Below are positions 29,819 to 38,574 of a DNA stretch of 64,000 bases, piece by piece; the stretch's first letter is position 1; every line of letters begins with the position of its first letter. The stretch is from Brevundimonas vesicularis (lineage in GTDB: Bacteria; Pseudomonadota; Alphaproteobacteria; Caulobacterales; Caulobacteraceae). Made by a program: the position numbers and the translations under genes. The stretch is taken from the NCBI RefSeq assembly GCF_027105095.1, contig NZ_CP114278.1, positions 2,232,001-2,296,000 on the forward strand, in the 5' to 3' direction. The notes under the pieces are model-generated. The model was given only the letters and a program-made list of their open reading frames with translations, did not search any database and was not told where the DNA came from.

Positions 29819-29944
29819 GGGTTTCCTGCGCCCTTTGATTTCAAGCTCGTGGGAAAGGTTAAACCCCATGCGTCCGGCGCTTGCCAACCCCGCCGCGCGG
29901 GATTTCGCCCGATTGTCACATGGGCTGCGGCGATGCGGCGCGCG

Positions 29945-30661
29945 TCAAAGCGGCGCCGACGCCTCGACCGCTGCGCCGAATATTCGATCGAAGCTGCGCC
30001 TCAAGGCCTCGTCCGCCTCGTCCATCGTCGCCAGAACGCCGAGATCGACCAGGCTGGTGACGCCGTGTTCCTGAATGCCGCAGGGGACGATGCCGCCGAA
30101 ATGATCCAGATCCGGCTCCACGTTCAGGCTGATGCCGTGGAAGCTGACCCATTTGCGGACCTTGACGCCGATGGCGGCGATCTTGTCCTCACGCGACCAG
30201 CCCGCCCCCTTGCGCTCGACCCACACGCCCACGCGACCCGGCCGGATGTCGGCCGTCACGCCGAACGTCTCCAGGGCGCCGATCAGCCACAGCTCAAGCC
30301 CGCGCACGAAACACCGCACGTCCTTGCCGCGTCGGTTCAGGTCCAGCATCACATAGGCCACGCGCTGTCCCGGCCCGTGATAGGTGAACTGTCCGCCCCG
30401 CCCTGTGCGATGCACCGGAAACCGGCCGGCATCCAGAAGGTCGTCGTCCTTGGCCGAGACGCCGGCGGTGTAGAGCGGCGGATGCTCCAGCAACCAGACC
30501 ATCTCATTCGCCTCGCCCGCCGCAATGGCCGCGACGCGCGCCTCCATGAAGGCCTCTGCGGCCGCATAATCGACGTAGCCTTTCGACACGGCCCATTCGA
30601 CCGGTCGGTCATCGTCGAGACGCAGTTTCTGAAGGGATGGGCTTAACGGCTCAGCAAGCAT
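29945..30661 (-). CDS. lipB: Octanoyltransferase LipB
   Basis: This 238-aa enzyme moves octanoyl from acyl carrier protein to lipoyl domains of dehydrogenase complexes. Motifs are [32 protein letters not shown] (catalytic Lys), and [15 protein letters not shown] (catalytic Cys). Length is normal. Confidence 0.95.
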   Translation of the reverse strand: MLAEPLSPSLQKLRLDDDRPVEWAVSKGYVDYAAAEAFMEARVAAIAAGEANEMVWLLEHPPLYTAGVSAKDDDLLDAGRFPVHRTGRGGQFTYHGPGQRVAYVMLDLNRRGKDVRCFVRGLELWLIGALETFGVTADIRPGRVGVWVERKGAGWSREDKIAAIGVKVRKWVSFHGISLNVEPDLDHFGGIVPCGIQEHGVTSLVDLGVLATMDEADEALRRSFDRIFGAAVEASAPL

Positions 30662-30726
30662 GAGGCTTCAATGTGATCGCCAGGGCGTTTCTGCAAGAGA
30701 CGGCCCTCCAGTGAAGAGAGCTTTAC

Positions 30727-30978
30727 GTGACCCAGATCAACGCCGTCGATGTCGAAATCTCAGTGGTTCTGGGTCGCTCGGTGCTGCCGATGTCGCAACT
30801 GCTGCGCATGGGTCGCGGCGCGGTGATTCCCCTGGACGCTGCCGAGGGCGACGAGGTCTGGATTCTGGCCAACAACTATCCGGTCGCGCGCGGCGAAATC
30901 GAGATCCGGGACGACCGTATCGCCATCACCGTCACCCGCCAGGCGGACGTGTATGATTTCATGGCCGGATCCGCCTGA
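30727..30978 (+). CDS. FliN-like SpoA-domain protein
   Basis: The protein has 83 aa from GTG 30727. It is a single SpoA (FliM/FliN C-terminal) domain: VDVEISVVLGRSVLPMSQLLRMGRG, then LDAAEGDEVWILANNYPVARGEI, ending in a hydrophobic strand. FliN forms the flagellar C-ring and binds export cargo. No flagellar structural genes flank it here. It could be an extra C-ring subunit or a regulator of motor switching. Confidence 0.85.
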   Translation: MTQINAVDVEISVVLGRSVLPMSQLLRMGRGAVIPLDAAEGDEVWILANNYPVARGEIEIRDDRIAITVTRQADVYDFMAGSA

Positions 30979-30983
30979 TCAGT

Positions 30984-31104
30984 CAGTGGCGAGTGGTTAG
31001 TGACGAGTGAGCTCACTCTGCTTTCCGTCGTCAAACCCTGGTCGCGGCGTTGCCTGAAACCGCTTTGATGTCCTCGGCACTGACCACTCGTCACTCGCCA
31101 CTGA
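30984..31104. repeat. Inverted GTGGCGAGTG-type intergenic repeat pair
   Basis: A sequence with CAGTGGCGAGTG and GTGACGAGTG at 30984-31010 recurs in reverse complement at 31081-31104. The arms are about 25 nt and imperfect, with 70 nt between. It lies between the FliN-like gene and tRNA-Leu. Similar short degenerate repeats occur between genes in many alphaproteobacteria; function unknown. Confidence 0.6.
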
Positions 31105-31158
31105 ATTCGCCCTTTCCTTTTCCAACGGCTTCGTCTATTCGCCGCCGCTCCGATGCGA

Positions 31159-31243
31159 GCGGTCGTGGCGGAATTGGTAGACGCGCAGCGTTGAGGTCGC
31201 TGTGGGGCAACCCGTGGAAGTTCGAGTCTTCTCGACCGCACCA
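31159..31243 (+). tRNA. tRNA-Leu (GAG)
   Basis: A class II tRNA of 85 nt: acceptor GCGGTCG/CGACCGC, anticodon stem CAGCG/CGCTG with loop TTGAGGT (anticodon GAG), a long variable arm, T-loop TTCGAGTCT, encoded CCA. It reads CUC and CUU codons. Confidence 0.94.
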
Positions 31244-31308
31244 TCTGGCTAAACAGGGCGATTCATCGGCTAAGTACGGCTGGACATTCTACCAAGGGAG
31301 GCGACCAC

Positions 31309-32727
31309 GTGAGCACCACGGACACCGCCTTTGCTCCAGACGAGACGCTCGATAACGAAGACCACGCCGCCCTGGACGAGGACTATGTCCTCACCCCTCA
31401 ATTCGTCGAGAAAGTCGTGGACGCCGCCGACGACGGCGACGGGATGCGGCTGCGCTCACTACTGGAAGACCTGCACCCGGCCGACGTCGCCGACCTGATG
31501 GGCTTTCTGACGGCGGAACACCGCGCCGTCGTCGTGCTGTGGTTGCCGCCGGAGCTTCTGGCCGAGACCCTGCCCGAGCTGGACGACAATATCCGCGAGG
31601 AAGTGCTGGAGCGTGTCCCGCACGGCACCCTGGCCGAGGCGCTGCAGGAACTGGATTCCGACGACGCCGCCGCCGTCGTCGAAGACCTGGAAGACGACCA
31701 GCGCGAGCGCGTTCTGGCCGCCATGCCCGAGGTCGATCGCGCCGCCATCGAAAGCAGCCTGGGCTATGCGGAAGAATCCGCCGGCCGTTTGATGCAGCGT
31801 GAGGTGATGGCCGCGCCCCAGTTCTGGAGCGTGGGCGACACCATCGACCACATCCGCAAACAGGGCGACGACCTGCCCGAGCTGTTCTTCGACATCTATG
31901 TGGTCGATCCGCTGAACCGCCCGGTCGGCGGCGTGCCGATCAGCGGCCTGCTGCGAGCCGCCCGCACCGTCGCCCTGACCGATCTTATGGAGCCCATCAA
32001 CGAGATCGCCGTCGATCAGGATCAGGAAGAGGTCGCCTACATCTTCGAGAAATACCACCTGATCTCGGCGCCCGTCGTGGACGCGGCCGGTCGGCTGGTC
32101 GGTCAGATCACCGTCGATGACATCGTCAACATCATTCAGGAAGAGAACCGCGAGGACATCCTGCGTCTGGCCGGTGTCGCCGACGAGGACCGGGGTTCGT
32201 CCGTGCCCGAGATCGTGCGCGGTCGCGTGCCCTGGCTGGCGATCAATCTGGCGACGGCGGCCCTGGGCGCCAGCGTCATCGGCCTGTTCGAGGCCACCAT
32301 CCAGCAGATCGTTGCCCTCGCCGTGCTGATGCCGATCGTCTCGGCCATCGGCGGCAACGCCGGCACCCAGGCCCTGACGGTGACCGTACGCGCCCTAGCG
32401 ACGCGCGAGCTGAACAGTTCGAATGCCCCGCGCACCTTCTGGCGCGAGATGATGGTCGGCCTGGCCAACGGCCTGATCCTGGCCCCCCTGATCGGCATCG
32501 CGGCCGGCTTCTGGTTCCGGGACGAAGACTGGAAAATCGGCCTGGTGATCGGCGCGGCCATGATCCTGAACCTGCTGGTCGCCGCTTCGATCGGGGTCCT
32601 GACGCCCCTGACCCTGTCCAAGCTGAAGTTCGACCCGGCCGTGTCATCGGCCGTGTTCGTCACGGCGACCACCGACTTCTTCGGCTTCTTGATCTTCCTT
32701 GGTCTGGCCACACTGGTGCTGCTCTAG
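31309..32727 (+). CDS. mgtE: Magnesium transporter MgtE
   Basis: This 472-aa protein begins with GTG 31309 behind GGGAGG. It has an acidic N-terminal domain of MgtE superhelical repeats (about 45-165, HPADVADLM and LDSDDAAAVVEDL), paired CBS domains (about 165-290), a connecting helix, and five membrane spans with GGNAGTQALTV, the pore signature. It imports Mg2+ and senses cytosolic Mg2+ with the N and CBS domains. Confidence 0.96.
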   Translation: MSTTDTAFAPDETLDNEDHAALDEDYVLTPQFVEKVVDAADDGDGMRLRSLLEDLHPADVADLMGFLTAEHRAVVVLWLPPELLAETLPELDDNIREEVLERVPHGTLAEALQELDSDDAAAVVEDLEDDQRERVLAAMPEVDRAAIESSLGYAEESAGRLMQREVMAAPQFWSVGDTIDHIRKQGDDLPELFFDIYVVDPLNRPVGGVPISGLLRAARTVALTDLMEPINEIAVDQDQEEVAYIFEKYHLISAPVVDAAGRLVGQITVDDIVNIIQEENREDILRLAGVADEDRGSSVPEIVRGRVPWLAINLATAALGASVIGLFEATIQQIVALAVLMPIVSAIGGNAGTQALTVTVRALATRELNSSNAPRTFWREMMVGLANGLILAPLIGIAAGFWFRDEDWKIGLVIGAAMILNLLVAASIGVLTPLTLSKLKFDPAVSSAVFVTATTDFFGFLIFLGLATLVLL

Positions 32728-32805
32728 ACACGACGCGGACGATCCGGCGCGGCCCTTGCTGGGAGCGGTGCGAGCGCCGCGCGCCTGTTTCCAATTGGGT
32801 CAACT

Positions 32806-33951
32806 GTGTCTGACGTCCTCCCCAAACCCAGCAAGGTGTCCCGCGAGGGCGTCCTGCTGATCAAGAGTTTCGAAGGCTTCCGGCCTCGGGCCATGCAGCG
32901 CAGCGACGGTCGCTGGGTCATCGGCTATGGCCACACCCAGTCGGCTCGCGAGGGCGCGAGGGTTTCCGAGGCCGAGGCCGAACTGCTGATGCAGTACGAC
33001 CTGATCCCGGTCGTGAAGGCCGTGACCGATCATGTCCGCATTCCCCTCAACCAGCATCAGTTCGACGCCCTGGCCAGTTTCGCCTTTTCCATCGGCGCGG
33101 ACAGGTTCGCCGCCTCCGACGTGGTCGAGCAGTTGAATGCAGGATCTGCTCGTCAGGCGTCCGCCTCCATGAGCGCCTGGGCCGATGAAGCCGCAGCCGA
33201 GACCCCGACCCGCCGTCGCTCGGCCGAACACGCGCTGTTCAACGCCGCACCCGGCGCGCCGGTCACCCTGGCGGATCTTCTCGCAGCGCCCCTGCCGTCT
33301 CCTTTCGAGACGGACGAGCCGACCCTGCCCGCCGTCGACGGCGCCCTGGATGAAGCCGTCGCCCCCTTCCCGGCCCAGGACGACGTAGCGCTGCCTCAAG
33401 CGACCACTGCGCCTCAGCCGCACGCCGTCTATGCTGCAACGGCTGTCGGCCTGGTCCCGGACGTCGTGCCGCTGACCGGGCAATCGGAGACCGTCTCCGT
33501 CGCTGCGCCGATCATCGCCGCCAACGACATCCACGCCCTGGTTGAAACCCAACAGCCGGAGACGCCGTCGGGCTTCGCCGATGCGCAGAAGACCAGCGTG
33601 GCGCTGACCGCGCCTGGATTGGCCGAAGCCGCGCCTGCCGACAGCGCCGCCGCACCGGCCATCGAGGGGGATGCGGCAGCCAGCGAAGACGTGCTGAGCA
33701 CGCGCGACGTCGTGGCCCGCGCTCGGGCCAAGCGGCGCTCGGGCCTGGGTGAAACCCTGACCTTCGTCATCATGGGCGGCCTGGGCGCTCTGTGCCTTGG
33801 CGTCGCTATGGCCGCCTTTCGCCGCGCGTCGATATCGAACAGCAGCGACACCGCCACGGTCGCATGGGTCCTGATCCTGGTCGCCGCCGCTTGCCTGGGG
33901 GTGTCGGGCTACAACTGCTATCGGCGCTGGGGACGGGCTGACCGCGTCTGA
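32806..33951 (+). CDS. Phage-type lysozyme (GH24-like) with C-terminal membrane segments
   Basis: This 381-aa protein begins with GTG 32806. Residues 1-150 are a T4/lambdoid endolysin-like muramidase with catalytic Glu23 in IKSFEGFRP and YGHT at 41-44. A long Ala/Pro-rich low-complexity linker (about 155-300) follows, then two hydrophobic segments at the C-terminus (LTFVIMGGLGALCLGVAMA and VAWVLILVAAACLGVSG). There is no N-terminal signal. The fusion of an endolysin domain with a membrane anchor looks like a domesticated enzyme, not an intact phage gene. No other phage genes are nearby. Confidence 0.85.
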   Translation: MSDVLPKPSKVSREGVLLIKSFEGFRPRAMQRSDGRWVIGYGHTQSAREGARVSEAEAELLMQYDLIPVVKAVTDHVRIPLNQHQFDALASFAFSIGADRFAASDVVEQLNAGSARQASASMSAWADEAAAETPTRRRSAEHALFNAAPGAPVTLADLLAAPLPSPFETDEPTLPAVDGALDEAVAPFPAQDDVALPQATTAPQPHAVYAATAVGLVPDVVPLTGQSETVSVAAPIIAANDIHALVETQQPETPSGFADAQKTSVALTAPGLAEAAPADSAAAPAIEGDAAASEDVLSTRDVVARARAKRRSGLGETLTFVIMGGLGALCLGVAMAAFRRASISNSSDTATVAWVLILVAAACLGVSGYNCYRRWGRADRV

Positions 33952-33994
33952 CAGCGCTTGGCGAAAGCCCGTGCTCGATGCTACGCCCTAGCGC

Positions 33995-35164
33995 ATGAGC
34001 ATTCCCTTCGCGCCCCAATCCATGGAATTCGGCCTTGGCGATAACGCCGACGCCATCCGCGACACCACCGCCCGCTGGGCCGCCGATCGCCTGGCCCCGC
34101 TGGCCGCCGAGATCGACGAAAAGAACGAGTTCAAACGCGAGCTCTGGCCCGAGATGGGCGAACTGGGCCTGCACGGAATCACCGTCGAGGAAGAGTTCGG
34201 CGGCCTTGGCCTGGGCTATCTCGAACATGTCGTGGCGATGGAGGAAGTGTCGCGCGCCTCGGCCTCGATCGGCCTGAGCTACGGCGCCCACTCCAACCTG
34301 TGCGTCAATCAGATCCGGCGCTGGGGCACGGCCGAGCAGAAGCAGAAATATCTGCCCAAGCTGATCAGCGGCGGACATGTCGGTTCGCTGGCCATGTCTG
34401 AGGCCGGATCAGGCTCGGACGTTATGTCGATGCGCACCCGCGCTGAAAAGAGGGGCGATCGCTACGTCCTGAACGGCACGAAATTTTGGATCACCAACGC
34501 CCCCCACGCCGACACCCTCGTCGTCTATGCCAAGACCGATCCGGAAGCCGGATCAAAGGGTTGCACCGCCTTCCTGATCGAAAAGGGCATGAAGGGTTTC
34601 AGCGTCTCCAAGAAGCTGGACAAGATGGGTATGCGTGGGTCCGACACCGCCGAACTGGTCTTCGAAGATTGCGAAGTGCCGGAAGAGAACATCATGGGTC
34701 CGCTGGGCGGCGGCGCCGGCGTGCTGATGAGCGGCCTGGATTATGAGCGCGCCGTTCTGGCCGCCGGTCCGCTTGGCATCATGCAAGCCGCGCTGGACAC
34801 GGTCCTGCCCTACGTCCGCGACCGCAAGCAGTTCGGAAAGCCGATCGGCTCGTTCCAGCTGATGCAGGGCAAGATCGCCGACATGTACGTCGCCCTGAAC
34901 AGCGCCCGCGCCTATGTCTATTCGGTCGCCAGAGCCTGCGACGCCGGCCTGACAACGCGCTACGACGCGGCGGGTGCGATCCTGCTGGCGTCCGAAAATG
35001 CGGTGAAGGTGACGATGGAGGCCGTTCAGGCCCTGGGCGGCGCCGGGTACACCAAGGAATGGCCGGTCGAACGACTGGTCCGCGACGCCAAACTCTATGA
35101 CATCGGCGCCGGCACCAACGAGATCCGCCGCTTCCTGATCGGACGGGAACTGCTGGGCGGGTGA
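33995..35164 (+). CDS. ivd: Isovaleryl-CoA dehydrogenase
   Basis: This 389-aa acyl-CoA dehydrogenase of leucine breakdown converts isovaleryl-CoA to 3-methylcrotonyl-CoA with FAD. The catalytic base is Glu251 in the loop [13 protein letters not shown], the placement typical of isovaleryl-CoA dehydrogenases. FAD and substrate motifs are [17 protein letters not shown], and the C-terminal [17 protein letters not shown]. The stop is overlapped by the GTG of an A+T-rich unrelated gene where the methylcrotonyl-CoA carboxylase genes would be expected. Confidence 0.93.
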   Translation: MSIPFAPQSMEFGLGDNADAIRDTTARWAADRLAPLAAEIDEKNEFKRELWPEMGELGLHGITVEEEFGGLGLGYLEHVVAMEEVSRASASIGLSYGAHSNLCVNQIRRWGTAEQKQKYLPKLISGGHVGSLAMSEAGSGSDVMSMRTRAEKRGDRYVLNGTKFWITNAPHADTLVVYAKTDPEAGSKGCTAFLIEKGMKGFSVSKKLDKMGMRGSDTAELVFEDCEVPEENIMGPLGGGAGVLMSGLDYERAVLAAGPLGIMQAALDTVLPYVRDRKQFGKPIGSFQLMQGKIADMYVALNSARAYVYSVARACDAGLTTRYDAAGAILLASENAVKVTMEAVQALGGAGYTKEWPVERLVRDAKLYDIGAGTNEIRRFLIGRELLGG

Positions 35165-35856
35165 ACAAAGGTCCGACCTTCGATCGCTTTCAGCAAGCGC
35201 TGCTCGATTCAGTGAGCGGTTTAGTGCCGACACCTGAAATGAAGGCCGCATTCAACGAGGACCTTCTGTCTGAAAGCGGCGCCAAAGAGCGCAATCCGTT
35301 TTCTGATTCTCAGGGAGAATACCGCTTTAAAAGACTTGCTTTCTCTTTCATCATGGCAAGGCAAGCGCTTATCACCTCAGCATCAACACGAAAAGTCATA
35401 CTTCGACTAGCGTCGCTCCCCTTATCAGAACGAGCCCATATCGTTTTCATTCAAAGCTGGGATAGCCAATATACCGCTAGAGAACGTCTTCGAAATCTCG
35501 TCGATTTGCTTAAGTTAAGCCCCTGTGCTGCTGGATTAGAGGCAGATATTAAAAAAGAGATGGCCGCTTATAAAAAGCAATCTGATAGTATCCTATATGC
35601 CCGCCACCGTCATACACATGAATACGATGCCCATCATCCACTTGTTGAGCAACTAAAGACTCTGGAACTTCTATCATCCGATGCGGTTTCGGATAAGAAT
35701 TTTGTCGCACTTATGACATCAAGACGAAAGGATGCTGAGCGGCGAACTAAGAGCGTATTGATTCAAGAGCTTAAAGACCAAGAAGAGAGATTTTTGACTC
35801 TTACCGATCAAGCTTTCGAAAATGTCTTCTCCCTCCCCAGTAAATGGCCGTTCTAG
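35161..35856 (+). CDS. Unknown A+T-rich protein (231 aa), probably acquired
   Basis: The frame begins with GTG 35161 overlapping the ivd stop (GTGA). Codon use and base composition change sharply: many A/T-ending codons (AAA, TTA, ATA) unlike the neighbours. The protein is helical, mixed charge, and has no signal or membrane span. Residues 148-153 (RHRHTH) in [13 protein letters not shown] fit the R-x4-H pattern of HEPN nucleases, but the rest was not matched, so this is a hint only. It looks like a horizontally acquired gene inserted at the end of ivd. Confidence 0.7.
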   Translation: MNKGPTFDRFQQALLDSVSGLVPTPEMKAAFNEDLLSESGAKERNPFSDSQGEYRFKRLAFSFIMARQALITSASTRKVILRLASLPLSERAHIVFIQSWDSQYTARERLRNLVDLLKLSPCAAGLEADIKKEMAAYKKQSDSILYARHRHTHEYDAHHPLVEQLKTLELLSSDAVSDKNFVALMTSRRKDAERRTKSVLIQELKDQEERFLTLTDQAFENVFSLPSKWPF

Positions 35857-35913
35857 GCGATAGTGGGAACTGCTCGGCGGCTGACGCCTTGTCTCCGCAC
35901 AAGGAGACAGACT

Positions 35914-36099
35914 ATGCCCGCAAAATCCGCCGCTCAGCAAAAGGCCGCCGGGGCCGCCCTGTCGGCCAAGCGTGGGGACACGCCGAAGTCGAAGCTGAAG
36001 GGCGCGTCCAAGTCCATGGTCGAGTCCATGACGGAAAAGCAGCTGGAAGACCTTGCCGAAACCAAGCGCAAGGGCAAACCCGAGCACGTGCAGGACTGA
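35914..36099 (+). CDS. DUF3008 family small basic protein
   Basis: This 61-aa Lys-rich protein starts MPAKSAAQQKAAGAALSAKR, and ends LAETKRKGKPEHVQD, as DUF3008 proteins do. AAGGAGA precedes the ATG. Function unknown, possibly stress-linked like other small basic proteins. Confidence 0.85.
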   Translation: MPAKSAAQQKAAGAALSAKRGDTPKSKLKGASKSMVESMTEKQLEDLAETKRKGKPEHVQD

Positions 36100-36198
36100 G
36101 ACACAGTCGATTTATCTGATCGCCTGTCCGTTCTGTAAGTGGCGATCCGAGCGCCGACCGCCTAGATGGGCGCAATCTGCAGCCGAGCGCCCCGCCTG

Positions 36199-36963
36199 AT
36201 GCCCGCCCAACCGCTTCCGAACGACGACCTGCGGCGGTTCTCCGACGTTCTTGAAGACCTCGGCCACGCCCCCGAACCCAAGCTGACCATGGCCGAACTG
36301 GTCGCATCGTTCGGCGAGCGCGGCTTCGGGGCCATGATTCTGATCCTGTCGCTGCTGGCGCTTCTGCCCTGGCCGCCGGGCGGCAAGGCGGTCTTCGCCG
36401 TACCGATCATCCTGATGTCTCTGGAACTGGCCTTCCAGAGACAGAGCGTGTGGCTGCCGCGCTGGATGTTGAAGGCCTCGGTGTCCCGCTCTGCCTACAA
36501 TTCCTTGATCGCCACGCCTTTCGCAGCCCCCGCCTGGCTACGCCGATGGGTGCTGTCGACAAAGGTGAAGATCGCCGGGCGCCGCTACATTTTCTCCGAC
36601 GGCGTGAGGCGCGCCGTTCGCAGACGGCCGAACGGCCTGAGCGTCCTGAAGATGGTCCGCGCGATCGAGCGATTGACGCGGCCGCGCCTGCCACTGTTGA
36701 CCGGCGATGTCGCCGACACCTTCACCGGCCTGGTCTGCGTGGTGCTGGCCCTGATCATGGCCTTGCCCATCCCGTTTGGAGACGCTCTGCCCGGCATCGC
36801 CCTGGTTCTGTTCGCCCTGGGCATGATGCAGCGCGACGGGGTCGCCATCCTGCTCGGCGTCGTCGCCACCGCAGCCAGCGCCCTCTATCTGTTCCTGATC
36901 TGGGCGACGGTGGTCGAGGTCGCTCAGCACCTCACCGGCTGGTTCGCCAAGCTGCTGCACTGA
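36199..36963 (+). CDS. ExoD-family membrane protein
   Basis: The protein is about 254 aa. The ExoD pattern includes FSDVLEDLGHAPEPKLTMAELVASFGERGFGAMIL near the start, LALLPWPPGGKAVFAVPIILM, then four further hydrophobic segments to the C-terminus. ExoD proteins are linked to exopolysaccharide production and alkali tolerance in rhizobia. The start is uncertain: the ATG at 36199 fits the family, one at 36166 is also open, and neither has a strong ribosome-binding site. Confidence 0.85.
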   Translation: MPAQPLPNDDLRRFSDVLEDLGHAPEPKLTMAELVASFGERGFGAMILILSLLALLPWPPGGKAVFAVPIILMSLELAFQRQSVWLPRWMLKASVSRSAYNSLIATPFAAPAWLRRWVLSTKVKIAGRRYIFSDGVRRAVRRRPNGLSVLKMVRAIERLTRPRLPLLTGDVADTFTGLVCVVLALIMALPIPFGDALPGIALVLFALGMMQRDGVAILLGVVATAASALYLFLIWATVVEVAQHLTGWFAKLLH

Positions 36964-36969
36964 CGGCGA

Positions 36970-37002
36970 CAAAAAGGGCCGCCGGGTTTCCCCGACGACC
37001 CT
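36970..37002 (-). terminator. Intrinsic terminator of the small minus-strand leader ORF / FlaF transcript
   Basis: On the minus strand an 11-bp stem with three G-U pairs (GGGTCGTCGGG / CCCGGCGGCCC) and a GAAA loop is followed by TTTTT. It lies 48 nt after the 21-codon ORF and convergent to the ExoD gene. Confidence 0.85.
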
Positions 37003-37049
37003 TCATTGCCTGACCGCGAACGGTCCGGCCGCAACTCAGTCTGAAAGGC

Positions 37050-37115
37050 TCAGACCAGACCCTCTCCGAGGGCCAGGGTCGCGGTCGCCGCTCGCGATTG
37101 ATGACAATGAGACAC
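37050..37115 (-). CDS. 21-aa leader-like ORF with perfect Shine-Dalgarno
   Basis: A GTG at 37115 follows GAAAGGAGGTGATCC, an exact complement of the 16S rRNA 3' end at correct spacing. The frame runs 21 codons (MSHCHQSRAATATLALGEGLV) to TGA at 37050. It is followed by a stem-loop (TCTGA...TCAGA) and a U-tract terminator, with no gene beyond on this strand. The strong initiation signal in a tiny frame suggests a translated regulatory RNA or small peptide. No amino acid is clearly over-represented, so classic amino acid attenuation is not evident. Function unknown. Confidence 0.5.
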   Translation of the reverse strand: MSHCHQSRAATATLALGEGLV

Positions 37116-37119
37116 TGGA

Positions 37120-37152
37120 TCACCTCCTTTCGACTGTTGAACAGGGAGGTGA
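37120..37152 (-). promoter_or_regulatory. SD-sequestering inverted repeat
   Basis: TCACCTCC at 37152-37145 (minus-strand reading) is the exact 8-nt complement of GGAGGTGA at 37127-37120, the Shine-Dalgarno of the 21-codon ORF, with a 17-nt loop. Folding would hide the SD. Release by a ligand, temperature, protein or RNA would switch translation on. Confidence 0.55.
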
Positions 37153-37214
37153 AACATAAGACGGCTCAACGGCTTGCGCCAATGGGCTTCGCGCTTTCGT
37201 GAACGCGTGCCGAT

Positions 37215-37580
37215 CTACTGCGTCGGCGACGCCCCGCCGGACAGGCCCTGCATGATCATGCGGTTGATGTCGATCAGGTCCTGGAAGCTCTCCTCGCCTC
37301 GCATGATCGCCGAGGAATGGCGATTGACGAACAGGCTCAGCGAGATGATCTGCGCCCGCATCGGAGCGCCCAGGGCGTTGCCCGGATCGCTGCACTCGCC
37401 GGCCAGCGTCGACCAGAGACGCCGGTTCCAGTCCAGCGCATCGATGCGGGTGGCGATGTCGGATTCATCGACGGTCGAGGCATGAACCAGAGCGCGCGTG
37501 ACCTGACCGAACAGACGGTACTCCAGGTCGCGCGGACTCTCAGCTCTCGCCGTCGCCGCTGTGTAGGCCTGAAGCGACAT
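37215..37580 (-). CDS. flaF: Flagellar biosynthesis regulator FlaF
   Basis: This 121-aa protein starts [29 protein letters not shown] (first 20 typical) and has [20 protein letters not shown], the FlaF signature. In Caulobacter FlaF is needed for flagellin synthesis and acts with FlbT. It overlaps the end of flbT by 41 bp. Confidence 0.93.
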   Translation of the reverse strand: MSLQAYTAATARAESPRDLEYRLFGQVTRALVHASTVDESDIATRIDALDWNRRLWSTLAGECSDPGNALGAPMRAQIISLSLFVNRHSSAIMRGEESFQDLIDINRMIMQGLSGGASPTQ

Positions 37581-37962
37581 TCAGCACTCTCTCTTCATAC
37601 TCGACAATCTTACGCGCCGACATCAGGGCCTTGTAGTATTCGCGCGCCAGCACATGACGCGAGGCCGCGACACATTCCGCCAGTATCTCGGGATTCTGTG
37701 TAGCGCCCATGAATTCCGTGATCCGCAGGGCCAGTTCGTCGAAGAACTTCGACGCCGAACTCTCGTCCAGATACATCATCATGATCGGGAAATAGATGCG
37801 GCGTGCGGGCGTAGTGACGTCCTCGGCCTGCATGATGTCCTTCTCGCGCAGGACGCTGGCGCGGTTCTGAAGGATCAGCACGCCGCGACGATCGCCGTTC
37901 TGGACCACGGCGCCATTCAGAACGAACTTTTCGCCGGGTTTCAGCGACAGCTTCAAGGCCAT
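37540..37962 (-). CDS. flbT: Flagellin mRNA repressor FlbT
   Basis: This 140-aa protein begins [19 protein letters not shown] and continues with [16 protein letters not shown] and [10 protein letters not shown], the FlbT pattern. FlbT binds flagellin mRNA 5' regions and promotes their decay when the hook is incomplete. Upstream, 79 nt away, TTAACCAT at 38041-38048 matches a CtrA half-site. It overlaps flaF, so the two are expressed together. Confidence 0.93.
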   Translation of the reverse strand: MALKLSLKPGEKFVLNGAVVQNGDRRGVLILQNRASVLREKDIMQAEDVTTPARRIYFPIMMMYLDESSASKFFDELALRITEFMGATQNPEILAECVAASRHVLAREYYKALMSARKIVEYEERVLNVASGLHSGDGES

Positions 37963-38118
37963 TGAGGACCGTACTCCAGTCGTGGTCGAGCCGGTCGCGC
38001 ACGACAGCTCCGAGTGAATCAGACTCTACCCCGGCATCAGTTAACCATCCCTTGTGAGAGCGATCCGCTGGAACGCGTATCGTCGCCGTTGCGTTGGCTT
38101 GTCGAAGAGGAGACGACC

Positions 38119-38562
38119 ATGCCGGACAACGACTATCAGGACGATCAGGAACAGTCTGAGACGTTCGACGAAACCCATCTGGACGACGAGGGCGACGGCG
38201 AATTTTTGCTGGATGAAGCCGATCAGGTGCTGGACGTGACCCAGGCCGATGGCGACGCCGACGAAGAGGATTTCGACGAAGACGCCGAGATTGATCTCGA
38301 TGACCAGTTGGCCCTCGACGGCATCGAACGCGAAGCCGACGCCCTGCTGGGCGTGGATGGCGAAAACCGCGATCAGATCGACGCCGAAGGCGGGCCTGCG
38401 TCGGCGCCGGACGAAGTCGAGCTGGTCTATTCGGGCCTGATGGAAAACGAACGCGGCGCACAGGCCAGCGCCGCACACTGGGAGGCCAAGCGGCTTTCCG
38501 ATGACGACATCACCGACCTGGGATACGGCCCGGACGGCGATCAAGACGCTCCGGCGCAATAA
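38119..38562 (+). CDS. Highly acidic hypothetical protein (147 aa)
   Basis: The ATG at 38119 follows GAGGAGA. The first ~75 residues are about half Asp/Glu, the middle is a helix, and the end (SGLMENERGAQASAAHWEAK) is less charged. No domain is recognised. Its acidity suggests a nucleic-acid mimic or chaperone-like binding role, but that is speculation. It is followed by another small protein after 12 nt. Confidence 0.75.
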   Translation: MPDNDYQDDQEQSETFDETHLDDEGDGEFLLDEADQVLDVTQADGDADEEDFDEDAEIDLDDQLALDGIEREADALLGVDGENRDQIDAEGGPASAPDEVELVYSGLMENERGAQASAAHWEAKRLSDDDITDLGYGPDGDQDAPAQ

Positions 38563-38574
38563 GGAGAGAATGAC

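Noticed and set aside
27125-30646. A 1173-codon plus-strand open frame opposite msrB, the S41 peptidase and lipB
   Set aside because: It spans several well-supported minus-strand genes and terminators and has shadow-like composition.
32806-33951. The lysozyme gene as part of a prophage
   Set aside because: No holin, spanin, structural or integrase genes are nearby, and the C-terminal anchor points to a cellular role.
37113-37130. CTGGATCACCTCCTTTC on the plus strand looks like the 3' end of 16S rRNA
   Set aside because: Only the last ~17 nt match and no other rRNA sequence is near. It is the complement of a perfect Shine-Dalgarno on the minus strand.
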